The notes: generated by a model from the sequence alone, not told the origin. A stretch of 64,000 bases of DNA from Oleispirillum naphthae (GCA_027864655.1 JAQAZG010000001.1:186001-250000), one strand, 5' to 3'. Counted from the stretch's first letter, positions 1-13,548 are shown. Translations and numbers: made by a program.

Positions 1-2944
<2,944 letters not shown>

Positions 2945-2949
2945 TCGGG

Positions 2950-3564
2950 TCAGCCCTCCTCCTCGGAATAGACCGGAAGCGACAGCTTGCGCCACACCGC
3001 GAAGAGGCGCAGCGCCAAGGCGGCGGCGAAGCCCATCACCATCGCCGCGGCGCGGTTGAGGGTCAGGATATCGACCGCGACGAACAGCACTGCGCCGAGG
3101 ATCGCGGCGGTGGCGTAGATTTCTCGGCGCAGGATCAGGGGTTCCTCGCGGCACAGCACGTCGCGCATCATGCCGCCGAAGCTGGCCGTCACCACCCCCA
3201 TCGCCACCGCGATCTCCGGCCGCGTGCCGAACAGCAGCGCCTTATCCGCGCCGACCACGGCGAAAAGCGCCAGCCCCACCGCATCGGCAACCAGCAGAGC
3301 GCCCATGTAGCGCGCGATGCGCTTCGCCAGGAAGAACGTCGCCACTGCGGCCAGCGTGGTGACCCACAGATAGGCGACATCCTGCACCCAGAACACCGGC
3401 AACGCGCCGAGCGCGATGTCGCGCAGGGTGCCGCCACCGACCGCGGGCGCAAGCGCCACCACCACGAAGCCGAAGATGTCGTACCGCTTGCGCGCCGCCA
3501 TCAATCCGCCGGAAACCGCAAACACCGCGGTGCCGAACAGATCCATGGCGTAGAGCAGCGACAT
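2950..3564 (-). CDS. TRIC cation channel family protein (UPF0126/YicG-like)
   Basis: A 204-residue, very hydrophobic inner-membrane protein. It opens with FGTAVFAVSGGLMAARK and continues with a glycine-rich GGGTLRDIALG segment. A second related half carries ASFGGMMRDVLCREEP. This duplicated three-helix layout with the GGG..RD motifs is the signature of the prokaryotic TRIC family, homotrimeric monovalent cation channels. Seven membrane segments are expected. It starts 7 bp after parC and ends 5 bp before the nuclease/helicase gene, so it is probably co-transcribed with them, although no functional link is evident. The physiological substrate in this organism is unknown. Confidence 0.85.
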   Translation of the reverse strand: MSLLYAMDLFGTAVFAVSGGLMAARKRYDIFGFVVVALAPAVGGGTLRDIALGALPVFWVQDVAYLWVTTLAAVATFFLAKRIARYMGALLVADAVGLALFAVVGADKALLFGTRPEIAVAMGVVTASFGGMMRDVLCREEPLILRREIYATAAILGAVLFVAVDILTLNRAAAMVMGFAAALALRLFAVWRKLSLPVYSEEEG

Positions 3565-3571
3565 GACGAAC

Positions 3572-5827
3572 CTATGCTTCGAAGCCGAAACGGTTGTTGC
3601 GCGGGAAGCCGGGCGGCGGCAGGCGGCCGACCTGGGCGCGCTTGCCCCGCCATTCCTCGAACTCCGCGATGGTGCGCACCCCGGCTTCGGTCTTCCATTG
3701 CAGGCCGTCGGCGGCGGAGAACACCCGCAGGTCGGCGAGGTCGCCGCCCTTGAAGAGATCGGCCCCCTTGCCGAAGCGTTGCAAAATCACGCCGCGGCCG
3801 CGCGCCATTTCCGGAATCTCCGCAAGCGGGAACACCAGGAGGCGGCGGTTGCGGCCGACCGAGGCGACGCTGTCGCCGCTATCCGCGGTGCGGCAGAAGG
3901 CCGCGGCCTCGCCGTCGTTGAGGTTGAGAATCTGCTTGCCGGTGCGGGTTTGCGCCACCACCGAATCCTCGGCGACGATGAAGCCGTACCCCGCCGTGGA
4001 GGCGACCAGCAGCTTGCCGCCGCCGCGGTAGATGCGCATGCAGACGATCTCCGCATCGTTGGGCATGTCGAGGTGCAGGCGCAGCGGCTCGCCGAAGCCG
4101 CGGCCGCGCGGAATCCTGTCGCCCAGCAGGGTGTAGAACCGCCCGTTGCTGGCGAAGAAGAGGATCTTGTCGGTGGTCTGCGCCGCAAGGGTGAGCGCAA
4201 GCGCGTCGCCGTCCTTGAACTTGGTCTCGCCGTTGACCTCCGCATGGCCCTTGAGCGCGCGGATCCAGCCCTTCTGCGACAGCACGACGGTGATCGGCTC
4301 CTTCTCGATGAAGGCGTCTTCCGGCACGTCGGGCAGGTCGGCGGCGGCGCCGAAGCCGGTGCGGCGCTTTCCGAGCGGCGTATCCTGGCCGAACTTGCGG
4401 CCGGTCTCCGCGACCTCCTCGTCCAGGCGCCGCCAGCGCAGCGCCGGATCGGCGAGCAGCGCGGTCAGTTCCTTCGCCTCGGCGGAGAGGGCCTTGTGTT
4501 CCTTGCGGATCGCCATTTCCTCGAGGCGGCGCAGGGAGCGCAGGCGCATGTTGAGGATCGCCTCCGCCTGCACCTCGGTGAGGCCGAAGGCCTCGGCCAG
4601 CGCCACCTTGGGCTCGTCCTCTTCGCGGATGATGCGGATCACCTCGTCGAGGTTGAGGAAGCAGATGAGGAAACCGTCGAGAACTTCGAGCCGGTGCCGG
4701 ATGTGCGCCAGGCGGTGACGCGAGCGCCGCTCCAGCACCACGTGGCGGTGGTCGAGGAACTGCTTCAGCACCTCGCGCAGGTTCATCACCGCGGGCACGC
4801 CCGCGGCGTCCAGCACGTTCATGTTGAGCGAGAAACGGGTTTCCAGGTCGGTGGTCTTGAACAGCTGTTCCATCAGCAGTTCCGCATCCACCGAGCGGGT
4901 CTTCGGCTCGAGGACGAGGCGCACGTCCTCGGTGGATTCGTCGCGGATGTCGGCGAGGAGCGGCAGCTTGCGCATCGACATCAGTTCGGCGATGCGCTCC
5001 ACCAGCTTGGACTTCTGCACCTGATAGGGAATCTCGGTGATCACCACCTGGTAGAGGCCGTGGCTCAGCTTCTCCACTTCCCAGCGCGCCCGCAGGCGGA
5101 AGCCGCCGCGCCCGGTCTCGTAGGCCTCGCGGATCGTCGCCGGGTCGTCCACCAGAAGGCCGCCGGTGGGAAAGTCCGGCCCCGGAACGAAGCGCGTGAG
5201 TTCGCCCGCCGTCGCCTCCGGATGGGCGATGAGGTGGCGCAGCGCGGCGCACAGTTCGGCGGCGTTGTGCGGCGGAATGTTGGTGGCCATGCCTACCGCG
5301 ATGCCCGCCGCGCCGTTGGCGAGCAGGTTGGGAAAGGCGGCGGGGAGAACCGTGGGTTCCTCGTCCTCGCCGTCGTAGGTGGCGCGGAAGTCCACTGTGT
5401 CCTCGTCCAGGCCTTCCATCAGGGCCTGCGCCACCTCGGTGAGGCGGGACTCGGTGTAACGCATCGCCGCCGCGTTATCGCCGTCGATGTTGCCGAAGTT
5501 GCCCTGCCCCTCGATCAGCGGATAGCGCACCGCGAAGTCCTGGGCGAGGCGCACCAACGCCTCGTACACCGCGGAATCGCCGTGCGGGTGGTATTTGCCG
5601 ATGACGTCGCCGACGACGCGGGCGCACTTCTTGAAGCCGGACGCCGGGTCCAGCTTGAGCTGCCGCATCGCGTAGAGCAGGCGGCGGTGCACCGGCTTCA
5701 GCCCGTCGCGCACATCCGGCAGGGATCGCGACACGATGGTTGAGAGCGCATAGGCGAGGTAGCGGTCGCCCAGGGCCTCGCTCAACGGAACGTCCAGGAC
5801 GTTCTGCACGGGTTCGGATGTCGTCAT
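3572..5827 (-). CDS. parC: DNA topoisomerase IV subunit A
   Basis: The 751-residue breakage-reunion subunit of topoisomerase IV, which with ParE decatenates daughter chromosomes. The N-terminus [20 protein letters not shown] is canonical. The catalytic tyrosine is Y124 in AAMRYTE. The quinolone-resistance-determining stretch [10 protein letters not shown] keeps serine 85 and glutamate 89, equivalent to E. coli ParC S80 and E84, the susceptible state. The C-terminal part (from about residue 500) is the shorter, degenerate beta-pinwheel typical of ParC rather than GyrA; no GyrA-box is seen. It follows recO by 21 bp on the same strand. Confidence 0.96.
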   Translation of the reverse strand: MTTSEPVQNVLDVPLSEALGDRYLAYALSTIVSRSLPDVRDGLKPVHRRLLYAMRQLKLDPASGFKKCARVVGDVIGKYHPHGDSAVYEALVRLAQDFAVRYPLIEGQGNFGNIDGDNAAAMRYTESRLTEVAQALMEGLDEDTVDFRATYDGEDEEPTVLPAAFPNLLANGAAGIAVGMATNIPPHNAAELCAALRHLIAHPEATAGELTRFVPGPDFPTGGLLVDDPATIREAYETGRGGFRLRARWEVEKLSHGLYQVVITEIPYQVQKSKLVERIAELMSMRKLPLLADIRDESTEDVRLVLEPKTRSVDAELLMEQLFKTTDLETRFSLNMNVLDAAGVPAVMNLREVLKQFLDHRHVVLERRSRHRLAHIRHRLEVLDGFLICFLNLDEVIRIIREEDEPKVALAEAFGLTEVQAEAILNMRLRSLRRLEEMAIRKEHKALSAEAKELTALLADPALRWRRLDEEVAETGRKFGQDTPLGKRRTGFGAAADLPDVPEDAFIEKEPITVVLSQKGWIRALKGHAEVNGETKFKDGDALALTLAAQTTDKILFFASNGRFYTLLGDRIPRGRGFGEPLRLHLDMPNDAEIVCMRIYRGGGKLLVASTAGYGFIVAEDSVVAQTRTGKQILNLNDGEAAAFCRTADSGDSVASVGRNRRLLVFPLAEIPEMARGRGVILQRFGKGADLFKGGDLADLRVFSAADGLQWKTEAGVRTIAEFEEWRGKRAQVGRLPPPGFPRNNRFGFEA

Positions 5828-5848
5828 CGGCCCTTCACCACTCCTTGT

Positions 5849-6574
5849 CTACGCACGCGTGCGCCCCAGGCGCTCGATCAGCCGTTCCCGCGCCTCGGGG
5901 AACGGCCGCCCGAGAACGTCGAGGACGTGCCGCCGCAAAAAATAGCCGGTCACCGCCAATCCCGCCACCACATCCGCATCCGGCGCGGGACCGGTGCGGC
6001 GGAAGACTTCCGGGAACGGCAGCAGGCGGTCGCGGTAGCCCTCTCCCGCCGCGCCGCACACCGCGCCGCCGCTCTTCGGAGAGACGTAGCGCAAATCCTC
6101 GGTGGTCCCGGTGGCGGCGCAGTCTTCCAGGTGCAGGCCGAAGCCCATGGCTTCCAGCAGGCCGCGCTCGAAATCCGCATAGGCCGCCGCCCACTCGGCC
6201 TCGGGAAGCCGCGCCAGCAGGCCGGTGCACAGGTCGAAAAGGTCGGGGTGCGGCTCCCGCTCCGGCAGCACCGCATCGAGCAGGCCGCAGGTGGAGACCA
6301 GTGCGGCGAGACGGCCCGCGTCCTCCATCACCTCCGGCGGCACCGCGGCCCCGGCCTCGCAGGTGAAGCCGCCCAGATGCTCCTCCAGGCGCGCGCGCCA
6401 GCGCAGGGAGACCTGGGAGCCGGGTTCCAGGCCGCCGCGCATCCGCCGCGACTGCCCGCCCTTGACCAGACCGGCATGGCGGCCGTGGCAGCGCGTCAGC
6501 GCGGTGAGCACCACATCGGCCTCGCCGTGCCTGCGCCGCCCCAGAACGATGCCCGCGTCCTCCCACTCGACCAT
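5849..6574 (-). CDS. recO: DNA repair protein RecO
   Basis: A 241-residue RecO mediator, which helps load RecA on SSB-coated single-stranded DNA in the RecFOR pathway. The N-terminal OB fold starts MVEWEDAGIVLGRRRHGE and continues with LTALTRCHGRHAGLVKGGQS. The helical C-terminal half begins near residue 80. The zinc-finger cysteines of some RecO proteins are largely absent. The ATG at 6574 was chosen because it gives the canonical N-terminus; a GTG at 6583 adds three residues. It lies just downstream of era, the usual alphaproteobacterial order. Confidence 0.93.
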   Translation of the reverse strand: MVEWEDAGIVLGRRRHGEADVVLTALTRCHGRHAGLVKGGQSRRMRGGLEPGSQVSLRWRARLEEHLGGFTCEAGAAVPPEVMEDAGRLAALVSTCGLLDAVLPEREPHPDLFDLCTGLLARLPEAEWAAAYADFERGLLEAMGFGLHLEDCAATGTTEDLRYVSPKSGGAVCGAAGEGYRDRLLPFPEVFRRTGPAPDADVVAGLAVTGYFLRRHVLDVLGRPFPEARERLIERLGRTRA

Positions 6575-6619
6575 CCGGATCACATTCCAAATATCATGCA
6601 GCGCATGAAGAATGGACCA

Positions 6620-7531
6620 TTACGCGTTGAAATCCAATCCCCAATCCCGGTAGCGTTCCGGATCGTCCAGCCAGTTGTCGCGCACCTTGACGAACAGGAA
6701 GAGGTGCACCCGGGTTTCCAGCAACGCCTCCAACTCCTTGCGCGCCGCCGCGCCGATCCCCTTGATGCGCGTGCCGCCCTTGCCGAGGACGATGGATTTC
6801 TGGCCGTCGCGCTGCACGTAGATCGTCTGCTCGATGCGCACGCTGCCGTCCTCCTTGTCCTCCCAGGACTCGGTTTCCACGGTCATCGCATAGGGCAGTT
6901 CCTGGTGCAGCTGCAGGAACACCTGTTCGCGGGTGATCTCCGCCGCGAGCAGGCGGTTGGGCATGTCGGAGAGATGCTCGGGGTCGAACAGCCACGGCCC
7001 GGCGGGCATTTCCGCCGCCACCGCATCGAGGATATCGGCGACGCCGTCGCCGCCCGCCGCCGCGACCATGAAGGTGCGGTCGAAGGCGAGCGTGTCGTTG
7101 ACCTGTTGCGCCAGACCGAGCAGCGCATCGCGCCGCACCAGGTCGATCTTGTTGAGCACCAAAAAGAGCTTCCGCGGCCGCGGTTCCGCGAGCCTGGCGA
7201 GGATGGCGCGCACGTCGGAGGTCAACCCGCGGTGCGCGTCGATCAGCAGCATCACCACGTCGGCTTCCTGCGCCTCGCTCCACGCCGCGGCGACCATGGC
7301 GCGGTCGAGCCTGCGGCGCGGCGCGAAGATGCCGGGCGTATCGACGAAGGCGATCTGCGTGTCTCCATGCTGCATGATGCCGCGCACCCGGGCGCGCGTG
7401 GTCTGCACCTTGTGGGTGACGATGGAAACCTTGCCGCCGACCGCGGCGTTGACCAGGGTGGATTTGCCTGCATTCGGCGCGCCGAGCACGGCGACGAAGC
7501 CGCAGCGGGAAGCGAGGGAATCTTTCGTCAT
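6620..7531 (-). CDS. era: GTPase Era
   Basis: A 303-residue ribosome-assembly GTPase that binds the 3' end of 16S rRNA during 30S maturation. The P-loop GAPNAGKS is at residues 17-24. VDTPGIF (G3) and NKIDLV (G4) follow. The C-terminal KH domain contains IVLGKGGTRIKGIG. Its start codon overlaps the rnc stop by 4 bp (ATGA), so the two are translationally coupled. This ties rRNA processing (RNase III) to assembly (Era), a conserved pairing. Confidence 0.97.
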   Translation of the reverse strand: MTKDSLASRCGFVAVLGAPNAGKSTLVNAAVGGKVSIVTHKVQTTRARVRGIMQHGDTQIAFVDTPGIFAPRRRLDRAMVAAAWSEAQEADVVMLLIDAHRGLTSDVRAILARLAEPRPRKLFLVLNKIDLVRRDALLGLAQQVNDTLAFDRTFMVAAAGGDGVADILDAVAAEMPAGPWLFDPEHLSDMPNRLLAAEITREQVFLQLHQELPYAMTVETESWEDKEDGSVRIEQTIYVQRDGQKSIVLGKGGTRIKGIGAAARKELEALLETRVHLFLFVKVRDNWLDDPERYRDWGLDFNA

Positions 7532-8247
7532 GTGTCCATGTCCGCGATGAAGTCGAGAAGAACGGTGGCGGCGGCTTGTTCCGCGATGCGTTTGGAGGTG
7601 CCCTCCCCCTCCGCCTCTCCGGTTTCCGCCACGGCGACGCGGACGCGGAAGACGGGTGCGTGCGAGGGGCCGGTGCGCTCCACCACCGTATAGGCGGGCA
7701 GCGGCAGGCCGCGGCCCTGCGCCCATTCCTGCAGCGCGGTCTTGGCGTCGCGCGGCGGCCGCGCCACCCGGGCGATGCGTTCGCCCCACAGGCGTTCCGC
7801 GATCGCCCGCGCCGCGTCGAACCCGGCATCGGCGAACACCGCGCCGAGAACCGCCTCGCAGGCGTCGGAGAGGATCGAGGGATTGGCGCGTCCGTTCTCC
7901 TTCGCCGTGCCTTCGCACAGCAGGATCTCGCGGTCGAGGCCGAGCTCCAGGGCGATCTCGGCGATCGTCTCCTGGCAGACCAGCGCGGTGAAGCGCCGCG
8001 ACAGGTCGCCCTCCGGCTCGCCGGGGAAGCGCCGCCACAGCATTTCCGCCACAGCCAGGCCGACCACCCGGTCGCCGAGGAACTCCAGCCGCTCATAGGG
8101 CGACGGCGCATGCGCCGCCTTGCCCCGCGAGGACGACAGGCTGGGGTGGGTCAGCGCCTCGCGCAACAGGCCGGCATCGGCGAAGGTGTGGCCGAGGCGG
8201 CTTTCCAGCGCGGCGAAATCGGGTTGGGAGGAGGCCGGGCCGCTCAT
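7528..8247 (-). CDS. rnc: Ribonuclease III
   Basis: A 239-residue double-strand-specific endoribonuclease for rRNA and mRNA processing. The signature ERLEFLGDRVV is at residues 52-62. A second acidic site, SDACEAVLGAVFAD, follows. The C-terminal double-stranded RNA-binding domain (from about residue 160) starts DAKTALQEWAQGRGLPLP and ends in a helix rich in alanine. It sits between lepB and era in one operon, and its end overlaps era. Confidence 0.97.
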   Translation of the reverse strand: MSGPASSQPDFAALESRLGHTFADAGLLREALTHPSLSSSRGKAAHAPSPYERLEFLGDRVVGLAVAEMLWRRFPGEPEGDLSRRFTALVCQETIAEIALELGLDREILLCEGTAKENGRANPSILSDACEAVLGAVFADAGFDAARAIAERLWGERIARVARPPRDAKTALQEWAQGRGLPLPAYTVVERTGPSHAPVFRVRVAVAETGEAEGEGTSKRIAEQAAATVLLDFIADMDT

Positions 8248-8275
8248 CGCGCGCCCCGCCCCGTGCGGTTGCGCA

Positions 8276-9049
8276 TCAATCGACGGACTGCAACAGGCGC
8301 CGGTAGCGGATCGAGGTCGGCCATTTCCAGAACTCCCACCAGTGCACGTCGGCTTCGTGAGAGAAGAATACCACCGTCGCCCGGCCGATCAGATTCTCTT
8401 CCGGCACGAACCCGACGCCGCGGCGGCTGTCCACCGAGTTGTCGCGGTTGTCGCCCATCATGAAGTAGTGCCCGGGCGGCACCGCGTATTCCCGGGTGTT
8501 GTCGAAGGGACGGTTGTCCGCCTCCTCGAGGATGCGGTGCTCGCGCCCGCCCGGCAGGGTTTCGATATACTGCGGCGTGCGGCGGGTATTGCCCTCGTAA
8601 TCGACGTAGAGGAAGTCCTCGATGCGGCGGCGCTTCACCGGCTCGCCGTTGACCTGAAGGATGCCGTCCACCACCTGGATGCGGTCGCCCGGCAGGCCGA
8701 CGAGGCGCTTGATGTAGTTGGTGTCCGGCTCGCGCGGATGGCGGAACACCACCACGTCGCCGCGTTCCGGCTCGGAAAACAGGATGCGGCCGGAAAACAG
8801 CGGCAGCGAATACGGCAGGGAATAGCGGCTGTAGCCGTAGGACAGCTTGGAAACGAACAGGTAGTCGCCGATCAGCACCGTGGGGAACATCGACCCGGAG
8901 GGAATGTTGAACGGCTCGTAGGCGAAGGTGCGCACCCCCACCGCGATCACCACGGCATAAGCGACGGTGCGAAAGGCCTCCCAGAAGCCCCCGGACTTGC
9001 GACTGCTGCTGTAGGTTTTCACACCGTCCTCGATTTCTTCTTGCCCCAC
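8276..9049 (-). CDS. lepB: Signal peptidase I
   Basis: A 257-residue inner-membrane serine protease that removes signal peptides from Sec-exported proteins. One N-terminal transmembrane helix (about residues 25-42) precedes the catalytic serine S53 in PSGSMFPT. The general-base lysine is K114 in NYIKRLVGLPGD. Box E is GDNRDNSVDSR. It is encoded between acpS and rnc, the standard alphaproteobacterial acpS-lepB-rnc-era order. Confidence 0.97.
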   Translation of the reverse strand: MGQEEIEDGVKTYSSSRKSGGFWEAFRTVAYAVVIAVGVRTFAYEPFNIPSGSMFPTVLIGDYLFVSKLSYGYSRYSLPYSLPLFSGRILFSEPERGDVVVFRHPREPDTNYIKRLVGLPGDRIQVVDGILQVNGEPVKRRRIEDFLYVDYEGNTRRTPQYIETLPGGREHRILEEADNRPFDNTREYAVPPGHYFMMGDNRDNSVDSRRGVGFVPEENLIGRATVVFFSHEADVHWWEFWKWPTSIRYRRLLQSVD

Positions 9050-9112
9050 CGCCGGTATCCGGACGTGCGCCCGAGGCGATAAGAGCGGTTTCGGCAGGGT
9101 CCTGTCAAGTCG

Positions 9113-9541
9113 TCAATCCCCCTGCGCGGGCGTTTCCGGCACCGCTTCGAGAATCACCACCGCCTCGGCCCAGGGATAATCGTCGGTCATGGTGAGGTGC
9201 AGGCGCGCCGCATGCCCGGGCGGAACGAGCGCCGCCGCGCGCGCCGCCGCGCCGCCGGTGAGCAGCAGCGTCGGCTGGCCCGAGGGCGCGTTGACCACCC
9301 CCATGTCGCGCCAGAACACGCCCCTGCGCAGCCCGGTGCCGAGCGCCTTGGCGCACGCCTCCTTGGCGGCGAAACGCTTGGCCAGGGTGGAGGCATAGAT
9401 CCGCGGCACGCCCTTGCGGCGCGTTGCCTTGGCCTGCTCCGCGGGCGTGAAGATGCGCTGCACGAAACGCTCGCCGAAACGTTCCAGGGTCGCCTCGATG
9501 CGGCGGATGTCGATGAGGTCGTTGCCGATGCCGAGGATCAT
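9113..9541 (-). CDS. acpS: Holo-[acyl-carrier-protein] synthase
   Basis: A 142-residue AcpS that transfers phosphopantetheine from CoA to apo-ACP. The magnesium-binding motif is [16 protein letters not shown] at the N-terminus and the second conserved block is [16 protein letters not shown]. The ATG overlaps the pdxJ stop codon by 4 bp, and the pdxJ-acpS pair is conserved across proteobacteria. A 63-bp gap separates it from lepB downstream. Confidence 0.96.
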   Translation of the reverse strand: MILGIGNDLIDIRRIEATLERFGERFVQRIFTPAEQAKATRRKGVPRIYASTLAKRFAAKEACAKALGTGLRRGVFWRDMGVVNAPSGQPTLLLTGGAAARAAALVPPGHAARLHLTMTDDYPWAEAVVILEAVPETPAQGD

Positions 9542-10281
9542 GCGCCGCCCCGCGCCGCATCCATGCGCCGCCGCATCCCGGCGATCGCCTCGGCGAGGCC
9601 GACGAACACCGCCTCGCCGATCAGGAAGTGGCCGATGTTGAGTTCGCGGATCGTCGGGATCGCCGCCACCGCGCCCACCGTCTCGTAATCCAGGCCGTGC
9701 CCGGCGTGGCATTCCAGCCCGATCGCCGCCGCATGCGCCGCCGCGGCGGCGATGCGCGCCAGTTCGGCTTGCCGCGCCGCGCCCTGCGCCTCGCAATAGG
9801 CCCCGGTGTGCAGTTCCACCACCGGCGCGCCGAGGGCCTTGCACGCGTCCAGCACCTTCACGTCCGGCTCGACGAACAACGAAACCCGGATGCCGCCCCT
9901 GCCCAGCGCCGCCACCGCCTCGGCGAGGAACGGTCCGGGGGTGAGCACGGCAAGCCCACCCTCGGTGGTGCGTTCGGCGCGGTTTTCCGGCACCAGGCAG
10001 CAGGCGTGCGGCCGCGTGGCGAGCGCGATTTCCACCATCTCCGGCGTCGCCGCCATCTCCATGTTCAAGGGCGCCGGAATTTCCGCCTTCAGGCGCACGA
10101 TGTCCGCGTCCTTGATGTGGCGGCGGTCCTCCCGCAGATGCGCGGTGATGCCGTCCGCCCCCGCCGCGACCGCCAGCGCCGCGGCGCGCAGCGGGTCGGG
10201 CAGGCCGCCGCCGCGCGCGTTGCGCAGCGTCGCCACGTGGTCGATGTTCACGCCCAAACGCAAGGTCTTATCTGGAGTCAC
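9538..10281 (-). CDS. pdxJ: Pyridoxine 5'-phosphate synthase
   Basis: A 247-residue TIM-barrel enzyme that condenses 3-amino-2-oxopropyl phosphate with deoxyxylulose 5-phosphate, the last step of the DXP-dependent vitamin B6 pathway. Characteristic stretches are [39 protein letters not shown] and [11 protein letters not shown]. The DXP pathway is also represented in this window by dxr. It lies 16 bp downstream of the RelA/SpoT gene. Confidence 0.97.
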   Translation of the reverse strand: MTPDKTLRLGVNIDHVATLRNARGGGLPDPLRAAALAVAAGADGITAHLREDRRHIKDADIVRLKAEIPAPLNMEMAATPEMVEIALATRPHACCLVPENRAERTTEGGLAVLTPGPFLAEAVAALGRGGIRVSLFVEPDVKVLDACKALGAPVVELHTGAYCEAQGAARQAELARIAAAAAHAAAIGLECHAGHGLDYETVGAVAAIPTIRELNIGHFLIGEAVFVGLAEAIAGMRRRMDAARGGA

Positions 10282-10297
10282 TGGTTTCGTCCCGGGG

Positions 10298-12433
10298 TCA
10301 GTTGCGGGCGCGCTCCACGGCGCTGATCACCGTGGTGGCGCGCAGGGCGGCGATGATGTTGGTGAGGTGCCGCACGTCGCGCACTTCGATATCGACGATG
10401 ACTTCGAAGAACGCCTTGGAGCGGTTGATGATCTTGAGATTGACGATGTTGCCGTTGTTCTGCGCGATCAGCGTCGTCAGGGTGGCCAGAGCCGCGGGCT
10501 CGTTGGTGAGGATCAGTTTCACCCGGCCGATGTGGGAGTCGTCGCGGGTGTCCTCGTCCCAGGAGATGTCGAGCCAGCGTTCCGGTTCGTCGGCGAGGCG
10601 CTCCAGGGTCGGGCAGTCGATGGTGTGCACCGTCACCCCCTTGCCGGTGGAGACGATGCCGACGATGCGGTCGCCCGGCAGCGGGTGGCAGCACTGCGCG
10701 AAGTGGATCGCCATGCCGGGGATCAGCCCCTTGATCGGCAGCGCCGCGCCCGGCTTCGGCTTGGTGCGGGCGCGCGTCATCGGCACGATCTTGTCGGTCT
10801 TGGGCTGGTCCTTCAGCTCCGGATAGACCGCCTGCACCACCTCGCGCCCGGAGACGTTGCCCTCTCCCACCACGACGCGCAGGTCATCGACGCTGCCCAC
10901 CTTGAACTGCTTGCAGCAGCCGTCCAGGCCCTTTTCGGAAAGCTCCACCCCCGCCTGGCGGAAGGCGCGTTCGATAATCTGGCGGCCGAGCTCCAGGTAC
11001 TGCTCGCGCTGCTGGGTGCGCACGAAGCGGCGGATGCGGGTGCGCGCCTTGGCGGTGACGACGAAGCGCTCCCATTCCGGCGAGGGGTGCTGCGTCTTGG
11101 AGGTGACGATCTCCACCTGGTCGCCGTTCTTCAGCTCGGTACGCAGGGTGACGATGCGTCCGTTGACCTTGGCTCCGACGCAGTGATCGCCCACCGCGGT
11201 GTGCACCGCATAGGCGAAATCCACCGGCGTCGAACCGGCGGGCAGGGACACCAGATCCCCCTTCGGGGTGAAGCAGAACACCTGGTCGGCGTACATCTCC
11301 AGCCGGGTGTTCTCCAGGAATTCCTCGGGGCTCGAGGTGTGCTCGAGGATTTCCAGCATCTCGCGCAGCCAGCGGAACTGCTTGCCGTCGTGGGAAGCGC
11401 CCTGTTTGTACTGCCAGTGCGCCGCAACGCCGAGTTCGTTGACCGCGTGCATCTCGCGGGTGCGGATCTGCACCTCGATGCGGTGGCGTTGCGGACCGAT
11501 CACCCCGGTGTGCAGGCATTGATAGCCGTTGGGCTTCGGCGTCGAGATGTAGTCCTTGAAGCGGCCGGGAACCATCGGGTACTGGCTGTGGATGATGCCG
11601 AGCGAGCGGTAGCAGTCCTCCAGGTTGTCCACCAGGATGCGGAACGCCATGATATCGGAAAGCTGCTCGAAGCCCACGTCCTTGCGCTGCATCTTGCGCC
11701 AGATCGAATACGGCGTCTTTTCGCGCCCGGTGACGTTGGCGATCACCCCGCCCGCGGAGAGGGTGTCGCGCAGTTCCTCGATGATCGTGTCGATCAGCGC
11801 CGTGCCCTGCTCCCGCAGGAAGGAAAGCCGCGTGATGATCGATTGCCGCGCATCCGGGTGCAGTTCGGCGTAGGCCAGGTCCTCGAGCTCCGACTTGACC
11901 TCCTGCAGGCCGATGCGCTCCGCCAGCGGCGCATAGATCTCCATGGTTTCGAGCGCGATGCGGCGGCGCTTCTCCGGCGAGGAGACGAAGTGCAGGGTCC
12001 GCATGTTGTGGGTGCGGTCGGCGAGCTTGACCAGGAGAACGCGGATGTCCTCGCTCATCGCCAGCACGAACTTGCGAAAGTTCTCCGCCTGCTTGGAGAG
12101 GTCGGACTGAAGCTGGATGCGGGTGAGCTTGGTGACGCCGTCCACCAGATTGGCGACATCCGGGCCGAACATCTCCTTGATATCGCCGAAGGTGGCCGGG
12201 GTGTCCTCGATGGTGTCGTGAAGCAGGCCGGTGATGATCGAGGCGGTGTCGAGCTTGTACTTGGTCAGGATGCCCGCGACCTCGACGGGGTGCGAGAAAT
12301 AGGGATCGCCGCTTTCCCGCACCTGGCTGCCGTGCATCTTCATCGCGTAGACGTAGGCACGGTTGAGCGCCGCCTCGTCCGCAGCGGGATCGTAGGACTT
12401 CACCCGTTCGACCAGTTCGTACTGGCGCATCAT
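10298..12433 (-). CDS. Bifunctional (p)ppGpp synthetase/hydrolase (RelA/SpoT homologue)
   Basis: A long RSH protein of about 711 residues. The HD hydrolase is intact, with HDTIEDT and the upstream [10 protein letters not shown]. The synthetase carries [21 protein letters not shown], an RFKDYI form as in SpoT/Rsh rather than E. coli RelA. A TGS domain ([20 protein letters not shown]), a cysteine-rich region ([17 protein letters not shown]) and a C-terminal ACT domain follow. It should be the only long RSH, controlling the stringent response, as in most alphaproteobacteria. Start choice is uncertain: in-frame starts at 12451 (GTG), 12439, 12433 and 12430. Family alignment favours [11 protein letters not shown] or [10 protein letters not shown], and a GGGAG lies about 11 bases before 12439. 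Confidence 0.95.
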   Translation of the reverse strand: MMRQYELVERVKSYDPAADEAALNRAYVYAMKMHGSQVRESGDPYFSHPVEVAGILTKYKLDTASIITGLLHDTIEDTPATFGDIKEMFGPDVANLVDGVTKLTRIQLQSDLSKQAENFRKFVLAMSEDIRVLLVKLADRTHNMRTLHFVSSPEKRRRIALETMEIYAPLAERIGLQEVKSELEDLAYAELHPDARQSIITRLSFLREQGTALIDTIIEELRDTLSAGGVIANVTGREKTPYSIWRKMQRKDVGFEQLSDIMAFRILVDNLEDCYRSLGIIHSQYPMVPGRFKDYISTPKPNGYQCLHTGVIGPQRHRIEVQIRTREMHAVNELGVAAHWQYKQGASHDGKQFRWLREMLEILEHTSSPEEFLENTRLEMYADQVFCFTPKGDLVSLPAGSTPVDFAYAVHTAVGDHCVGAKVNGRIVTLRTELKNGDQVEIVTSKTQHPSPEWERFVVTAKARTRIRRFVRTQQREQYLELGRQIIERAFRQAGVELSEKGLDGCCKQFKVGSVDDLRVVVGEGNVSGREVVQAVYPELKDQPKTDKIVPMTRARTKPKPGAALPIKGLIPGMAIHFAQCCHPLPGDRIVGIVSTGKGVTVHTIDCPTLERLADEPERWLDISWDEDTRDDSHIGRVKLILTNEPAALATLTTLIAQNNGNIVNLKIINRSKAFFEVIVDIEVRDVRHLTNIIAALRATTVISAVERARN

Positions 12434-12482
12434 GCCCATGCCGACCACCACTCCCTACATATGTACGCCACGCCACAGACGA

Positions 12483-12509
12483 CAAAAGCGGCCATTGCAG
12501 CCGCTTTTG
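12483..12509 (-). terminator. Rho-independent terminator-like hairpin between rpoZ and rel
   Basis: A perfect 10-bp inverted repeat, CAAAAGCGGC/GCCGCTTTTG, with a 7-nt loop. The T-run in the stem end lets it work in either direction. Its position after rpoZ and before the RSH gene suggests the two are separate transcription units with some read-through possible. Confidence 0.75.
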
Positions 12510-12579
12510 GATGACGGCGCGCCCAACGAAGCGCCCCCACGCATCTGCCCCGCCCCGGCCCGGCGGACCGGGAAACCGT

Positions 12580-12969
12580 TTACGCTTCCTCTTCGGTCTC
12601 GTCCGGGGCGATGAAATCCGTCTCATCCTGTTCGGAGAGGGAATCTTCCCGCATTTCCTGGGAGAGGTCCAGACTCATCGAGACCTCGGCGAGTTCGATC
12701 TCGATCGCCTGCATCTCGGCGTCGTCCTCCGGCTCGTCGAAGTCCACGGTCTTCTGCAGGCCCTGGATCAGGGCGGTGCGCAGGCCGCTGATGTCCACCG
12801 ACTCCTCGGCGATCTCGCGCAGCGAGACCACAGTGGTCTTGTCGTTGTCGCGATCCACCGTCAGCTGAGCGCCGGCGCTGACGTCCCGCGCCCGTTGGGA
12901 GGTCAGAAGGACCAGTTCGAAGCGGTTCGGAACCTTGAGAATGCAGTCTTCTACCGTGACGCGCGCCAT
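12580..12969 (-). CDS. rpoZ: RNA polymerase omega subunit
   Basis: A 129-residue omega subunit starting [20 protein letters not shown], with [12 protein letters not shown] and the [13 protein letters not shown] segment; this part packs on the beta' subunit. The C-terminal ~55 residues are strongly acidic, as is common in alphaproteobacteria. The ATG at 12969 gives the canonical MARVTVEDC start; the 63 bases of open frame upstream are not conserved in the family. Its location directly upstream of the (p)ppGpp synthetase/hydrolase gene is the classic rpoZ-spoT neighbourhood. Confidence 0.96.
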   Translation of the reverse strand: MARVTVEDCILKVPNRFELVLLTSQRARDVSAGAQLTVDRDNDKTTVVSLREIAEESVDISGLRTALIQGLQKTVDFDEPEDDAEMQAIEIELAEVSMSLDLSQEMREDSLSEQDETDFIAPDETEEEA

Positions 12970-13062
12970 GGGATATCCTGATTGCCGCAAAAAAGGGAGT
13001 GCACTTTTAATCCCTACCAAAGATAAAGGCAAGTCCCGCGCGCGGCAAGAGCCCCCCGCGGC

Positions 13063-13548
13063 TCAATCGAGGCGGCGGATTTTCTGCCCCGGCGGCAGGC
13101 GGGCGATCAGCTCCTCGGCGCTTTCCCCCGAAACCGGGTGCCGCCAGTCCGGCGCAACGTCACGCAGCGGATGAAGCACGAAGGCGCGCTCCGCAAGCCG
13201 CGGATGCGGCAGCACCGGCGATGCGGCGCGCACCTCCCCCCGGTAGTCCAGAAGGTCGAGATCCAGTCCCCGCGCCGCATTGGGAACGCTGCGCACGCGG
13301 CCGAACTCCGCCTCGATGGCGTGCAGCGCCGCCATCGCCGCCGCGGCGTCGAGCGCGGTTTCGACGCAAACCACGCCGTTGACGAAGAACGGCTGGTCGG
13401 AAACCGGCACCGGCGCGGTTTCGTACCATGGCGACCGCCCCGCCACGGCGAGCCCATGGGCGGGAAAACGCAAGAGCGCCGCCTCCAGGGTCTGGCGCGG
13501 AGAACCGCAGGCGGTGGGCAGGTTGCCGCCCAGCGCAATCAGAATCAC
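13063..13548 (-). CDS. folK: 2-amino-4-hydroxy-6-hydroxymethyldihydropteridine pyrophosphokinase
   Basis: A 161-residue HPPK that transfers pyrophosphate from ATP to the pterin in folate synthesis. It opens MILIALGGNLPTACGSP. The substrate-binding stretch is SPWYETAPVPVSDQPFFVN and the signature RGLDLDLLDYRG carries the magnesium-binding aspartates. PHPRLAERAFVLHPL follows. It is upstream of rpoZ on the same strand with a 93-bp gap. Confidence 0.96.
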   Translation of the reverse strand: MILIALGGNLPTACGSPRQTLEAALLRFPAHGLAVAGRSPWYETAPVPVSDQPFFVNGVVCVETALDAAAAMAALHAIEAEFGRVRSVPNAARGLDLDLLDYRGEVRAASPVLPHPRLAERAFVLHPLRDVAPDWRHPVSGESAEELIARLPPGQKIRRLD

